Part shown: piece by piece, positions 27,887 to 36,061 of the stretch
Position numbering within the stretch: the first letter of the stretch is position 1
How the letters are laid out: every line of letters starts with the position of its first letter
From: Methyloversatilis thermotolerans
Lineage (GTDB): Bacteria; Pseudomonadota; Gammaproteobacteria; Burkholderiales; Rhodocyclaceae
Reading direction: 5' to 3'
NCBI RefSeq assembly: GCF_000372885.1
Contig: NZ_KB889967.1
Coordinates: 744,001-808,000, forward strand
Length of the DNA: 64,000 nucleotides
Translations under genes and position numbers: made by a program
Notes under the pieces: model-generated
The model's input: the letters and a program-made list of their open reading frames with translations, nothing else
Databases searched by the model: none
What the model was told of the DNA's origin: nothing

Positions 27887-28852
27887 GTGACAAGTCAGAA
27901 CGAGGCAGTGTGCTTTGGCATCGACGTCTCCAAGCACTGGCTGGACATCGCCGAGCACCCCAGCGCGCAGGTAACGCGCGTCGACAACACCGCTGCGGCC
28001 ATCCGCGGCTGGTTGCGCACGCTACCCAGAGGTGCCCAGCGCATCGGCTGCGAATCGACCGGCAGCTATCACTGCACGCTCGTCAAGTTGCTCATCAAGG
28101 CCGGACATCAGGTGTTTCTGATCGACGGCTTCAAGCTGTCCAGGTACCGCGACACCGTGGGCCAGCGCGCCAAGACGGATCGGCACGACGCACGCCTGAT
28201 CGCCCGCTACCTCGCGCACGAGGGCACGGATCTGCGCCCGTTCTCGCTCCCGGCGCCCGCGGTCACCGAACTGCGCAGCCTGCTGCGTCGTCGCGCAACC
28301 GTGGTACGCAGCCTGGGTCGCATCCGTCAGAGCATGGAAGATCTGCCCGGCTTTGGTCGCGAAGTGCGTGTGGCTCTCGCGCGGCTCACCGCCTTGATCA
28401 AACGGTTCGAACAGCGCATCGCCTCGCTGATCAACGAGAGCGGATGGACTGAACCGTACCGGCGCATCCTGAAGATCGAAGGCGTCGGCGCGCTCACCGC
28501 CGCCGGCCTGGGCGCGGTGTTCCATCGCGCTCCCTTCAGCGGTGCGGACGCCTTCATCGCCTTCCTTGGCATGGACGTCACCGTGCGCGACTCGGGCAAG
28601 AAGACCGGACGCCGTGCGCTGAGCAAGAAGGGGGACTCGGAGATGCGCCGCCTGCTCTACAACGCCGCCATGGCGGCCAGCAGATCCACGACCTGGCAGC
28701 CGTTCTACCAGCGCATGCTCCAGCGCGGATTCAGCCGCACCCAGGCGCTGGTTGCGCTGGCAAGAAAACTCGCTCGCGTTGCCTTCTCTGTGATGAAGAA
28801 CGCGGCCGACTATGTCCCGAAACAACACGAAAACGCTTGCGGCGGAACATAG
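27887..28852 (+). CDS. IS110-family transposase (bridge-RNA-guided recombinase type)
   Basis: 321 residues from GTG 27887, preceded by GGGAGG; an in-frame TTG at 27860 is less likely. The N-terminal RuvC-like DEDD domain shows Asp13 (FGIDVSKHWLD), Glu56 (CESTGSY), Asp98 and Asp101 (KTDRHDARLIA). The C-terminal Tnp domain has GVGALTAAGLGAVF and the MDVTVRDSGKKTGRR block with the probable catalytic Ser at about 236. All key residues are intact, so the enzyme looks active. It would excise and insert the element using the RNA encoded just upstream. Confidence 0.93.
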   Translation: MTSQNEAVCFGIDVSKHWLDIAEHPSAQVTRVDNTAAAIRGWLRTLPRGAQRIGCESTGSYHCTLVKLLIKAGHQVFLIDGFKLSRYRDTVGQRAKTDRHDARLIARYLAHEGTDLRPFSLPAPAVTELRSLLRRRATVVRSLGRIRQSMEDLPGFGREVRVALARLTALIKRFEQRIASLINESGWTEPYRRILKIEGVGALTAAGLGAVFHRAPFSGADAFIAFLGMDVTVRDSGKKTGRRALSKKGDSEMRRLLYNAAMAASRSTTWQPFYQRMLQRGFSRTQALVALARKLARVAFSVMKNAADYVPKQHENACGGT

Positions 28853-28857
28853 AATCT

Positions 28858-29092
28858 CCCACAAAAGCTCGCGACAAACACGAGCGGAGCCAGGGTTTGA
28901 TGGGAGCGGGCTTGCCCGCGATTCAGCCTCGAACGAAGCCCGCGGTACGCATGCGCCGTATCGCGGCCAGAGGCCGCTCCCACAAGAGCTCGCGACAAAC
29001 ACGAGCGGAGCCAGGGTTTGGTGGGAGCGGGCTCGCCCGCGATGCAGCCCCGAACGAAGCCCGCGGCCGGCATGCGCCGCATCGCAGCCAAT
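28858..29092 (+). repeat. REP/BIME-like repeats downstream of the IS110 element
   Basis: The tail of the interrupted unit (CCCACAAAAGCTCGCG) is followed by about two units with GGGTTTGATGGGAGCGGG / GGGTTTGGTGGGAGCGGG and GCGGCCAGAGGCCGCTC. The linker is GACAAACACGAGCGGAGCC, the same variant as in the 59-60 kb array. Confidence 0.88.
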
Positions 29093-29118
29093 AAAAAGCC
29101 CGCTCCTCGGAGCGGGCT
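29092..29118 (-). terminator. Terminator of the aromatic aminotransferase gene
   Basis: AGCCCGCT (29097-29104) pairs with AGCGGGCT (29111-29118) around a six-base loop, followed on the minus strand by TTTTTAT. The stem shares its sequence with hairpin A of the adjacent REP-like units. Confidence 0.85.
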
Positions 29119-29139
29119 CTTTACGGAGTGCAGAGTCGA

Positions 29140-30345
29140 TTACTTCAGGATGGTCGCCAGCGAGTCGGCCACGTAATCGATGTTCTTCGAATTCAGCGCT
29201 GCCAGGCAGATGCGGCCGGTGCTGACCGCATAGATGCCGAATTCGTCGCGCAGACGGTCCACTTGCGCCACGCTCAGGCCGGTGTAGCTGAACATGCCGC
29301 GCTGGCGTACGACGAAGGAAAAGTCGCGCGTGACGCCGCGTGCAGCCAGCTTGTCCACCAGGCCGGTACGCATGGCGCGGATGCGCTCACGCATTTCGCC
29401 CAGTTCCTGTTCCCACATCGTACGCAGTTCCGGTGTTGCCAGTACCGACGCGACGATGGCGCCACCATGGGTGGGCGGGTTGGAGTAGTTGGTGCGGATG
29501 GTGCGCTTCAACTGGCTCAGCACGCGCGCCGATTCGTCCTTGGAGGCGGTCACGATGGACAATGCGCCGACGCGTTCGCCGTAGAGGGAGAACGATTTCG
29601 AGAACGAACTGGAAATGACGAAGCTCAGGCCCGACTGCACGAACTGGCGCACCGCGACGGCATCCTGATCGATGCCATCGGCAAAACCCTGGTAGGCCAT
29701 GTCGAGGAAGGGAACGAGTTCGCGCGACTTGCATACCTCGACCACTTCACCCCATTGCGCGTCGCTCAGATCCGCACCGGTCGGGTTGTGGCAGCAGGCG
29801 TGCAGCAGCACGATCTGCTTGGCGGGCAGCGCCTTCAGGTGGGCGATCATGGCGTCGAAGCGCACGCCGCGCGTGTCGGCATCGAAATAGGGATAGACAT
29901 CGACTTCGAAGCCGGCCGCTTCGAACAGTGCGCGGTGGTTTTCCCAGCTCGGGTCGCTGATGTAGACCTTGGCCTGCGGCAGCAGGCGCTTCAGGAAGTC
30001 GGCGCCGATCTTCAGCGCACCGGTGCCGCCCAGTGCCTGCGCGGTGACGACGCGGCCGTCGGCGGTCAGCGCGGCACCTGCGCCAAACAGCAGGTCCTGC
30101 ACCGCCTTGTTGTAGGCCGGCGCGCCTTCGATCGGCTGGTAGCCGCGCGGCGGCGCATTCTTCATGCGCGCTTCTTCTGCGCTGCGCACCGCGCGCAGCA
30201 GCGGCAACTTGCCCGTGTCGTCGTAGTACACGCCCACGCCCAGGTTCACCTTGGTGGTGCGGGTGTCGGCGTTGAAAGCTTCGGTCAGGCCCAGGATGGG
30301 GTCGCGCGGGGCCATCTCTACGGACGAGAAGACAGACGGGTTCAT
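29140..30345 (-). CDS. Aromatic-amino-acid/aspartate aminotransferase (class I, TyrB type)
   Basis: A PLP-dependent transaminase of 401 residues. SSSFSKSFSLYGER holds the Schiff-base Lys (about 250), HACCHNPTGADL the phosphate-side loop, and KVNLGVGVYYDD the N-terminal block of the Ia subgroup. It transfers amino groups between aromatic amino acids or aspartate and 2-oxoglutarate. AspC versus TyrB cannot be settled by motif alone, though NPPTHGG fits the TyrB/AspC class. Start 30345 (MNPSVFSS) follows CGGAG. It is divergent from uvrB, with its own terminator. Confidence 0.88.
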   Translation of the reverse strand: MNPSVFSSVEMAPRDPILGLTEAFNADTRTTKVNLGVGVYYDDTGKLPLLRAVRSAEEARMKNAPPRGYQPIEGAPAYNKAVQDLLFGAGAALTADGRVVTAQALGGTGALKIGADFLKRLLPQAKVYISDPSWENHRALFEAAGFEVDVYPYFDADTRGVRFDAMIAHLKALPAKQIVLLHACCHNPTGADLSDAQWGEVVEVCKSRELVPFLDMAYQGFADGIDQDAVAVRQFVQSGLSFVISSSFSKSFSLYGERVGALSIVTASKDESARVLSQLKRTIRTNYSNPPTHGGAIVASVLATPELRTMWEQELGEMRERIRAMRTGLVDKLAARGVTRDFSFVVRQRGMFSYTGLSVAQVDRLRDEFGIYAVSTGRICLAALNSKNIDYVADSLATILK

Positions 30346-30513
30346 GCGTGCTCCGGTGTGCAGGGTTGGTTCGCCCGGTCGGGCGTTGCGTGCAACAAGA
30401 AAGATAGGTCGAAAAAACACCAACAAAAGCGCTAATGTTTGCGTTTGCCCTCGCGCCGCCGATGCGGTGCGGTCATCGGGCTGCAATCATTTTGTGCAAC
30501 GCAAAATTCTACC

Positions 30514-32553
30514 ATGTCGGAAACCGCTGCCGCACCCGCCTTGTTAAGCTTTGACAATAGTCCGTACCGGCTTCACCAGCCGTTTCCACCGGCCGGCGAC
30601 CAGCCGGTCGCCATTGATCGCCTGGTCGAAGGGATAGAGGACGGGCTCATGTTCCAGACCTTGCTGGGCGTGACCGGCTCCGGCAAGACCTACACCATGG
30701 CCAACGTGATTGCGCGCACCGGTCGGCCGGCCATCGTGATGGCGCCGAACAAGACGCTGGCCGCCCAGCTCTACTCGGAATTCCGTGAGTTCTTTCCGGA
30801 GAATGCGGTCGAGTACTTCGTGAGCTACTACGACTATTACCAGCCGGAAGCCTATGTGCCGTCGAAGGACCTGTTCATCGAGAAGGACAGCGCCATCAAC
30901 GAGCACATCGAACAGATGCGGCTGTCCGCCACCAAGAGCCTGATGGAGCGGCGCGACGTGGTCATCGTCGCCAGCGTGTCGTCGATCTACGGCATCGGGG
31001 ATCCGGTCGATTACCACGCGATGATCCTGCATCTGCGCGAAGGGGGCACGCTGCACCAGCGCGACATCATCGCCCGGCTGGTGCAGATGCAGTACGCGCG
31101 CAACGACACCGATTTCAAGCGCGGCACCTTCCGTGTGCGCGGTGACGTGATCGACATCTTTCCGGCGGAGCATGCCGAGAACGCCTTGCGTGTGTCGCTG
31201 TTCGACGACCAGATCGAGGAACTGTCGCTGTTCGATCCGCTGACCGGCCAGGTGCGCAGCCGCATCGGCCGCTTTACCGTCTATCCGTCCAGTCACTACG
31301 TGACGCCGCGCGCCACGGTGCTGCGTGCGATCGATGCAATCAAGGTGGAACTGGAAATGCGCTCCAAGGAATTCGTCAGCCAGCACAAGCTGGTGGAGGC
31401 GCAGCGCATCGAACAGCGCACCCGCTTCGATCTGGAAATGCTGAACGAACTGGGCTTCTGCAAGGGCATCGAGAATTACTCGCGCCATCTGTCGGGGCGC
31501 CAGCCCGGCGAGCCGCCGCCGACCTTGATCGACTATCTGCCGCCGGACGCGCTCATGTTCATCGATGAGTCGCACGTGACCATTCCGCAGATCGGCGGCA
31601 TGTTCAAGGGCGATCTGGCGCGCAAGACCAATCTGGTCGAATTCGGCTTCCGGCTGCCGTCGGCGCTGGACAACCGGCCGCTCAAGTTCGACGAGTTCGA
31701 GAAGCTGATGCCGCAGACCATATTCGTGTCGGCCACGCCAGCCGACTACGAGGCGCGCAACCAGGGCCAGGTAGTGGAGCAGGTGGTGCGGCCGACCGGC
31801 CTGGTGGATCCTGTGGTCGAGATTCGTCCGGCGTCCACCCAGGTGGATGATCTGCTGGGCGAGATCCGCAAGCGGGTGGAGGCCGCAGAGCGCGTGCTGG
31901 TGACCGTGCTCACCAAGCGTCTGGCGGAGGACCTGACCGACTATTTCAGCGAGAACGGCGTGCGCGTGCGCTATCTGCACTCCGATATCGACACCGTGGA
32001 GCGGGTGGAAATCATCCGCGACCTGCGGCTGGGCGAGTTCGATGTGCTGGTGGGCATCAACCTGCTGCGCGAGGGGCTGGACATCCCGGAGGTGTCGCTG
32101 GTGGCCATACTCGATGCGGACAAGGAAGGTTTCCTGCGATCCGAGCGCAGCCTGATCCAGACCATAGGCCGCGCGGCGCGCCATCTGCATGGCACGGCCA
32201 TCCTGTACGCCGACCAGCTCACCGAATCGATGAAGCGCGCGATCGCGGAAACCGAGCGCCGCCGCGCCAGGCAGATCGCGCACAACGAGGCGCACGGCAT
32301 CACGCCCAAGGGCGTGGTGAAGCGCATCAAGGACATCATCGACGGCGTCTACGACCAGGAAGAGGTGGCACGCGAGCTCAAGGTTGCGGAGGAGCACGCG
32401 CGTTTCGAGTCCATGAGCGAGAAGGATCTCGCGAAGGAGATCAAGAAGCTGGAGAAAGAGATGGTCGAATTCGCGAAGAACCTGGAATTCGAGAAGGCCG
32501 CCGAGGCGCGCGATCGCCTGTTCAAGCTGCGCAGCGGCGCCTTCGGCGCGTGA
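30514..32553 (+). CDS. uvrB: Excinuclease ABC subunit B
   Basis: Damage-verification helicase of nucleotide excision repair. 679 residues from ATG 30514, the usual UvrB length. The Walker A motif GVTGSGKT is at 52-59, the beta-hairpin [12 protein letters not shown] inserts at lesions, the DESH box is in [11 protein letters not shown], and motif VI is [13 protein letters not shown] UvrC-interaction motif lies at the C-terminus (KELKKLEKEM-type helix). No CTGT-N8-ACAG SOS box was found in the 168-bp divergent region shared with the aminotransferase. Confidence 0.97.
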   Translation: MSETAAAPALLSFDNSPYRLHQPFPPAGDQPVAIDRLVEGIEDGLMFQTLLGVTGSGKTYTMANVIARTGRPAIVMAPNKTLAAQLYSEFREFFPENAVEYFVSYYDYYQPEAYVPSKDLFIEKDSAINEHIEQMRLSATKSLMERRDVVIVASVSSIYGIGDPVDYHAMILHLREGGTLHQRDIIARLVQMQYARNDTDFKRGTFRVRGDVIDIFPAEHAENALRVSLFDDQIEELSLFDPLTGQVRSRIGRFTVYPSSHYVTPRATVLRAIDAIKVELEMRSKEFVSQHKLVEAQRIEQRTRFDLEMLNELGFCKGIENYSRHLSGRQPGEPPPTLIDYLPPDALMFIDESHVTIPQIGGMFKGDLARKTNLVEFGFRLPSALDNRPLKFDEFEKLMPQTIFVSATPADYEARNQGQVVEQVVRPTGLVDPVVEIRPASTQVDDLLGEIRKRVEAAERVLVTVLTKRLAEDLTDYFSENGVRVRYLHSDIDTVERVEIIRDLRLGEFDVLVGINLLREGLDIPEVSLVAILDADKEGFLRSERSLIQTIGRAARHLHGTAILYADQLTESMKRAIAETERRRARQIAHNEAHGITPKGVVKRIKDIIDGVYDQEEVARELKVAEEHARFESMSEKDLAKEIKKLEKEMVEFAKNLEFEKAAEARDRLFKLRSGAFGA

Positions 32554-32643
32554 CGCTCAGCCGGTCGTCGGGCTGCCCGCAAAGGCCGCATGAGGTGAGC
32601 CGGTTGACTGAAATGATGCCGGAAGCGCGACGCCATTTCCGGA

Positions 32644-33126
32644 TCATTGATCCGATGGCGCTCCGACAGGCTGCAACGACGGACTGTCCGGTGCGCGCCT
32701 GTGCAGAAGCTGCAGCGCCTTCCGTTCCGCCGGACCGATCAGGTCAGCCAGGGTCGAGCGGTCGAGTTCGGCCAGGAAGGCGGCCAGTGCGCGGTCCAGC
32801 ACGCCCTTGAGCCGGCAGTCGCGTGTCAGCAGGCAGCGGCTGTCCTCGCCCTGGCATTCGACCAGCGCGAAACCGGCTTCCATCTGCCGGATCACGTCGC
32901 CGATACCGATATCGACCGGCGCGCGCGCCAGACGCAGTCCGCCGCCCTTGCCGCGTACCCCCTCGACAAAGCCGAGGCGCACGAGCTGATTCACTACCTT
33001 CATCAGATGGCTGCGCGAAATGTCGAAGCAGTCGGATATTTCCTGGATGGTCGCCAGACGATGAGCGTTCGCGGCAAGGTGGATCAGCACGCGCAGCGCG
33101 TAATCCGTATGCTGGGTAATGTGCAT
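32644..33126 (-). CDS. nsrR: Rrf2-family [Fe-S] regulator, NsrR-like
   Basis: 160 residues starting MHITQHTDYALRVLIHL, the classic Rrf2 winged-helix opening. Three cysteines (91, 98, 104) in LVECQGEDSRCLLTRDCRLK are placed like the cluster ligands of NsrR, which senses nitric oxide. The C-x6-C-x5-C spacing is slightly different from the usual NsrR spacing, so IscR- or RsrR-like members cannot be ruled out. It is convergent with uvrB and divergent from the DsbD-like gene. No nitric-oxide-detoxifying gene is next to it. Confidence 0.82.
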   Translation of the reverse strand: MHITQHTDYALRVLIHLAANAHRLATIQEISDCFDISRSHLMKVVNQLVRLGFVEGVRGKGGGLRLARAPVDIGIGDVIRQMEAGFALVECQGEDSRCLLTRDCRLKGVLDRALAAFLAELDRSTLADLIGPAERKALQLLHRRAPDSPSLQPVGAPSDQ

Positions 33127-33294
33127 GGCAGTGGGCGCGCAGGGGAAGAATGCCTCCGTTTCGAGTATAGGGCGACTGCCGACAGGATGCGTCCGGCGTG
33201 CCACTTTGAACGCGTGCCGCCGTCGCCCGGTGGGCCACCCGTCCAGATGCCGGTCGGCGGGAACTCGATGCCGCGCGCGCACTCCGATCCGTCC

Positions 33295-35400
33295 ATGAAA
33301 CACTGCATACTGAACCGGTGGCTGCTGACGGTCGCCATGCTGTCGATGTCGGCCTTCGTGCATGCCGCACAGAGCGATGCGGTGCGCAGCCCGCGCGCTG
33401 AAGTCCGGCTGGTGTCGGCGCAGGATGCCGCGGCGCCTGCGGCAACGCTCGGCCTGGCCCTGCATTTCCGGCTGCAGCCGGGCTGGCACATTTACTGGAT
33501 GAATCCGGGCGATGCCGGCCAGGCGCCGCGCATCGAGGTGTTCGCACCCGAGGGCGCCCGCGTCGGCGATGTGCGCTGGCCGGCGCCGGAACGGCATGTC
33601 GATGGACCGGTCACCACCTATATCCATCAGGGCGACGTGCTGCTGCCCTTTGAACTGGTGTTGCCATCCGCCATGCAGCGCGGTGCCGAACTGGCCGTGA
33701 AGGCGAGCTGGCTGGTGTGCAAGGACATCTGCATCCCCGAGGAAGGCGCGTTCCGGCTGGCGCTGCCGCCGGGCAATGACAGACCCGGCAGCGATGCGCC
33801 CATGTTCGCCGCGACCGAGGCCGCAGCGCCGGTCGCTCTGGACAGCCGCTGGCAGGCCAGCGTGGATGCGCGCGGCGTGCTCATCCTGGAGGGGCCCGGC
33901 GCCGGGGCGCTGCAGTCGGCCGAGTTCTTCGCCGCCGACTGGGGGCGGATTGATCATGCGGCACCACAGACCCTCACCACCTCCGGCGATATCGCACGCG
34001 TGACCCTTGCTCCGGGTGCGGAATTCGACGCGGCGCGCGCGCTCGAGGGGGTGCTCCGGATAAGGGATGCGGACGGTGTCGAGCGTGCGCTGTGGGTGAG
34101 CACGCCGGGCGAAAGGACGGTTCGCGCACCGGCTGTCAGCCTGGCCCTTGCCGGCACCGAGCCACCGGTGACCGGGGCGATGGCGCCGCCAGCCGCCGCG
34201 GCCGGCGAAGGTCCATGGTGGCCGCTGCTGCTGGCCTTTGCCGGTGGGGTGCTGCTGAACCTCATGCCCTGCGTGTTCCCGGTGCTGGCCATCAAGGCGC
34301 TGTCGTTTGCGCGCGTCGGCGCCAGCGAGCGGACCGTGGTGCGCCGGCAGTCGATCGCCTACTGCATCGGCGTGGTTGCCAGCTTCGTCGTGCTCGCCGC
34401 AGTATTGCTTGCGCTGCGATCGGCGGGCAGTGAGCTTGGATGGGGCTTCCAGTTCCAGTCCCCGGTTTTCGTGTCCGCCATGGCGGTGCTGCTGTTCGCG
34501 GTGGGCCTCAACCTGTCCGGCGTGTTCCAGTTCGGCAGTCGGCTCGCATCGGCGGGCAGCACGCTGACCGAGCGCGGCGGCCTGAGCGGAAGTTTCTTCA
34601 CCGGCGTACTGGCGGTGGTGGTGGCCACGCCCTGCACCGCGCCCTTCATGGGAGGCGCCATCGCGGCCGCGCTCGCTGCACCCGCTCTCCACACGCTGGC
34701 CATCTTCACCGCGCTTGGCGTGGGCATGGCGCTGCCCTATCTGCTGCTCGCCTTCATGCCGGGGCTGGCGCGTCGCATGCCCCGGCCAGGCCTCTGGATG
34801 GAGCGCCTGAAGCAGGCGCTGGCCTTTCCGATGTACGGTGCGGCGGCCTGGCTGGTCTGGGTGCTGAGCCAGCAAAGTGGCGCCGATGGCGTGCTGCACG
34901 GCATGGTGGCCTTGCTTCTGGTGGCTTTCGCAGCCTGGCTGACCGGTGTTGCCCAGGGGGCTGCGGATCATGCCGGGTTGTGGCGCGCCGGCGCGCTGGT
35001 CGTTCTGGTGGCGGGCGGGGTGGCGATCGCGCGCACACCCGGTGAAGTCATCGGCCCGCAGGTTGTGGCGGACAATGCTTTCACGCCGCAACGACTGGCC
35101 GAGCTGCGGGCGTCCGGTACACCAGTGTTCGTGAACATGACGGCAGCGTGGTGTGTCACCTGCCTGATGAACGAGAAGGTCGCGCTGTCAACCGATGCGG
35201 TGCAGGCAGCCTTTGCCGCGCGGGGCGTGATCTATCTGAAGGGCGACTGGACGCGTGCCGATCCGGACATTACGCGTTTCCTTCAGGCGCATGGGCGCGA
35301 CGGTGTGCCGCTGTATGTGTACTTTCCGTCCGGCGGCGCGCCGGTCGTGCTGCCGCAGATCCTGACGCCGCGTGTCGTCATCGATCACATCGCTTCATGA
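33295..35400 (+). CDS. DsbD-like thiol:disulfide interchange protein (ScsB type)
   Basis: A 701-residue inner-membrane protein that should carry reducing power from cytoplasmic thioredoxin to the periplasm. It has a signal peptide (to about HAA, residue 24), an N-terminal DsbC-like domain with CKDIC (142/146), a central eight-helix region with PCVFPVLAIK and TPCTAPFMG, and a C-terminal thioredoxin domain with AWCVTC (620/623). The extended N-terminal domain fits the ScsB group better than classical DsbD. The redoxin gene starts 13 bp downstream, suggesting a dedicated partner. Confidence 0.88.
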   Translation: MKHCILNRWLLTVAMLSMSAFVHAAQSDAVRSPRAEVRLVSAQDAAAPAATLGLALHFRLQPGWHIYWMNPGDAGQAPRIEVFAPEGARVGDVRWPAPERHVDGPVTTYIHQGDVLLPFELVLPSAMQRGAELAVKASWLVCKDICIPEEGAFRLALPPGNDRPGSDAPMFAATEAAAPVALDSRWQASVDARGVLILEGPGAGALQSAEFFAADWGRIDHAAPQTLTTSGDIARVTLAPGAEFDAARALEGVLRIRDADGVERALWVSTPGERTVRAPAVSLALAGTEPPVTGAMAPPAAAAGEGPWWPLLLAFAGGVLLNLMPCVFPVLAIKALSFARVGASERTVVRRQSIAYCIGVVASFVVLAAVLLALRSAGSELGWGFQFQSPVFVSAMAVLLFAVGLNLSGVFQFGSRLASAGSTLTERGGLSGSFFTGVLAVVVATPCTAPFMGGAIAAALAAPALHTLAIFTALGVGMALPYLLLAFMPGLARRMPRPGLWMERLKQALAFPMYGAAAWLVWVLSQQSGADGVLHGMVALLLVAFAAWLTGVAQGAADHAGLWRAGALVVLVAGGVAIARTPGEVIGPQVVADNAFTPQRLAELRASGTPVFVNMTAAWCVTCLMNEKVALSTDAVQAAFAARGVIYLKGDWTRADPDITRFLQAHGRDGVPLYVYFPSGGAPVVLPQILTPRVVIDHIAS

Positions 35401-35413
35401 GGAGACCCTGCCG

Positions 35414-36025
35414 ATGAAACAGAATGCCTTGCTGGGCGCTGGCCTGATGGCCTGCGCAATGATCATGCCGGTCGCCCAGGCGGCGCCGCGCGTCGGTGAT
35501 GCGGCGCCCGCGTTCACTGCGGTCGATTCGAATGGCCGCAGCGTGAAGCTTTCCGATTTTGCCGGGCGCACGGTGGTGATGGAATGGACCAATCACGGTT
35601 GCCCGTACGTGCAGAAGTGGTACAGCGGCGGCATGCAGGCGCTGCAGAAGGAGGCGACCGGCAAGGGCGCGGTGTGGCTGACCGTGCTCAGTTCGGCGCC
35701 GGGGACCCAGGGTCATGTCGATGGCGCGAGTGCCAACCGCATGATGAAAGAGCAGGGCGCCGCACCCACGCATTACCTGCTCGATCCGGACGGCAAGGTG
35801 GGCCGCGCCTATGGCGCACAGGTCACGCCGCACATGTATGTGATCGCGCCGGATGGCAGGCTGGCCTATATGGGCGGCATCGACAGCATTGCCTCGCCCG
35901 ATGTGAACGACATCCCGAAGGCGGAGCCGCTGGCGCGCTTGGCCATCGATGCGGTACTGGTGGGCAAGCCGGTGGCCAAGGCGCAGACCCGGCCCTACGG
36001 CTGCTCGATCAAGTACGCCAATTGA
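35414..36025 (+). CDS. Periplasmic redoxin/peroxiredoxin-like protein
   Basis: The 203-residue precursor has a signal peptide ending near AQA-A (24), then an AhpC/Redoxin fold. The active-site segment WTNHGCPYVQKWY has one cysteine (63) in place of a CXXC, as in the thioredoxin-family CPFVxK group. A second cysteine sits near the C-terminus (YGCSIKYAN). GGAG lies upstream. Being 13 bp after the DsbD-like gene, it is a plausible electron acceptor of that protein in the periplasm. Confidence 0.83.
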   Translation: MKQNALLGAGLMACAMIMPVAQAAPRVGDAAPAFTAVDSNGRSVKLSDFAGRTVVMEWTNHGCPYVQKWYSGGMQALQKEATGKGAVWLTVLSSAPGTQGHVDGASANRMMKEQGAAPTHYLLDPDGKVGRAYGAQVTPHMYVIAPDGRLAYMGGIDSIASPDVNDIPKAEPLARLAIDAVLVGKPVAKAQTRPYGCSIKYAN

Positions 36026-36061
36026 CGGCGGCTGATCCGCCGATGAAGAGCGACGCCCGTT

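Larger units (their letters stand above)
27662..28857 (+). mobile_element. IS110-family insertion sequence inserted in a REP-like unit
   Basis: The neighbouring repeat reads AGGCCGCT then CCCACAAAAG when uninterrupted. Here AGGCCG-CT (27660-27661) is followed by TGTATGTTC, and the right end AGAAT-CT (28856-28857) is followed by CCCAC. The ~1196-bp insert is thus bounded by a shared CT dinucleotide, with no long inverted repeats or target duplication, as expected of IS110 elements (IS621 also uses a CT core). The right non-coding end is only 5 bp; the left is about 225 bp and foldable. This is the IS110-group layout, with the bridge RNA in the left end. Confidence 0.9.

Noticed and set aside
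30346-30513. SOS box for uvrB
   Set aside because: No CTGT-N8-ACAG or close variant is present between the aminotransferase and uvrB.
32647-33294. Upstream extension of the DsbD-like frame by 216 codons
   Set aside because: It is antisense to the NsrR-like gene; the signal peptide begins at 33295.
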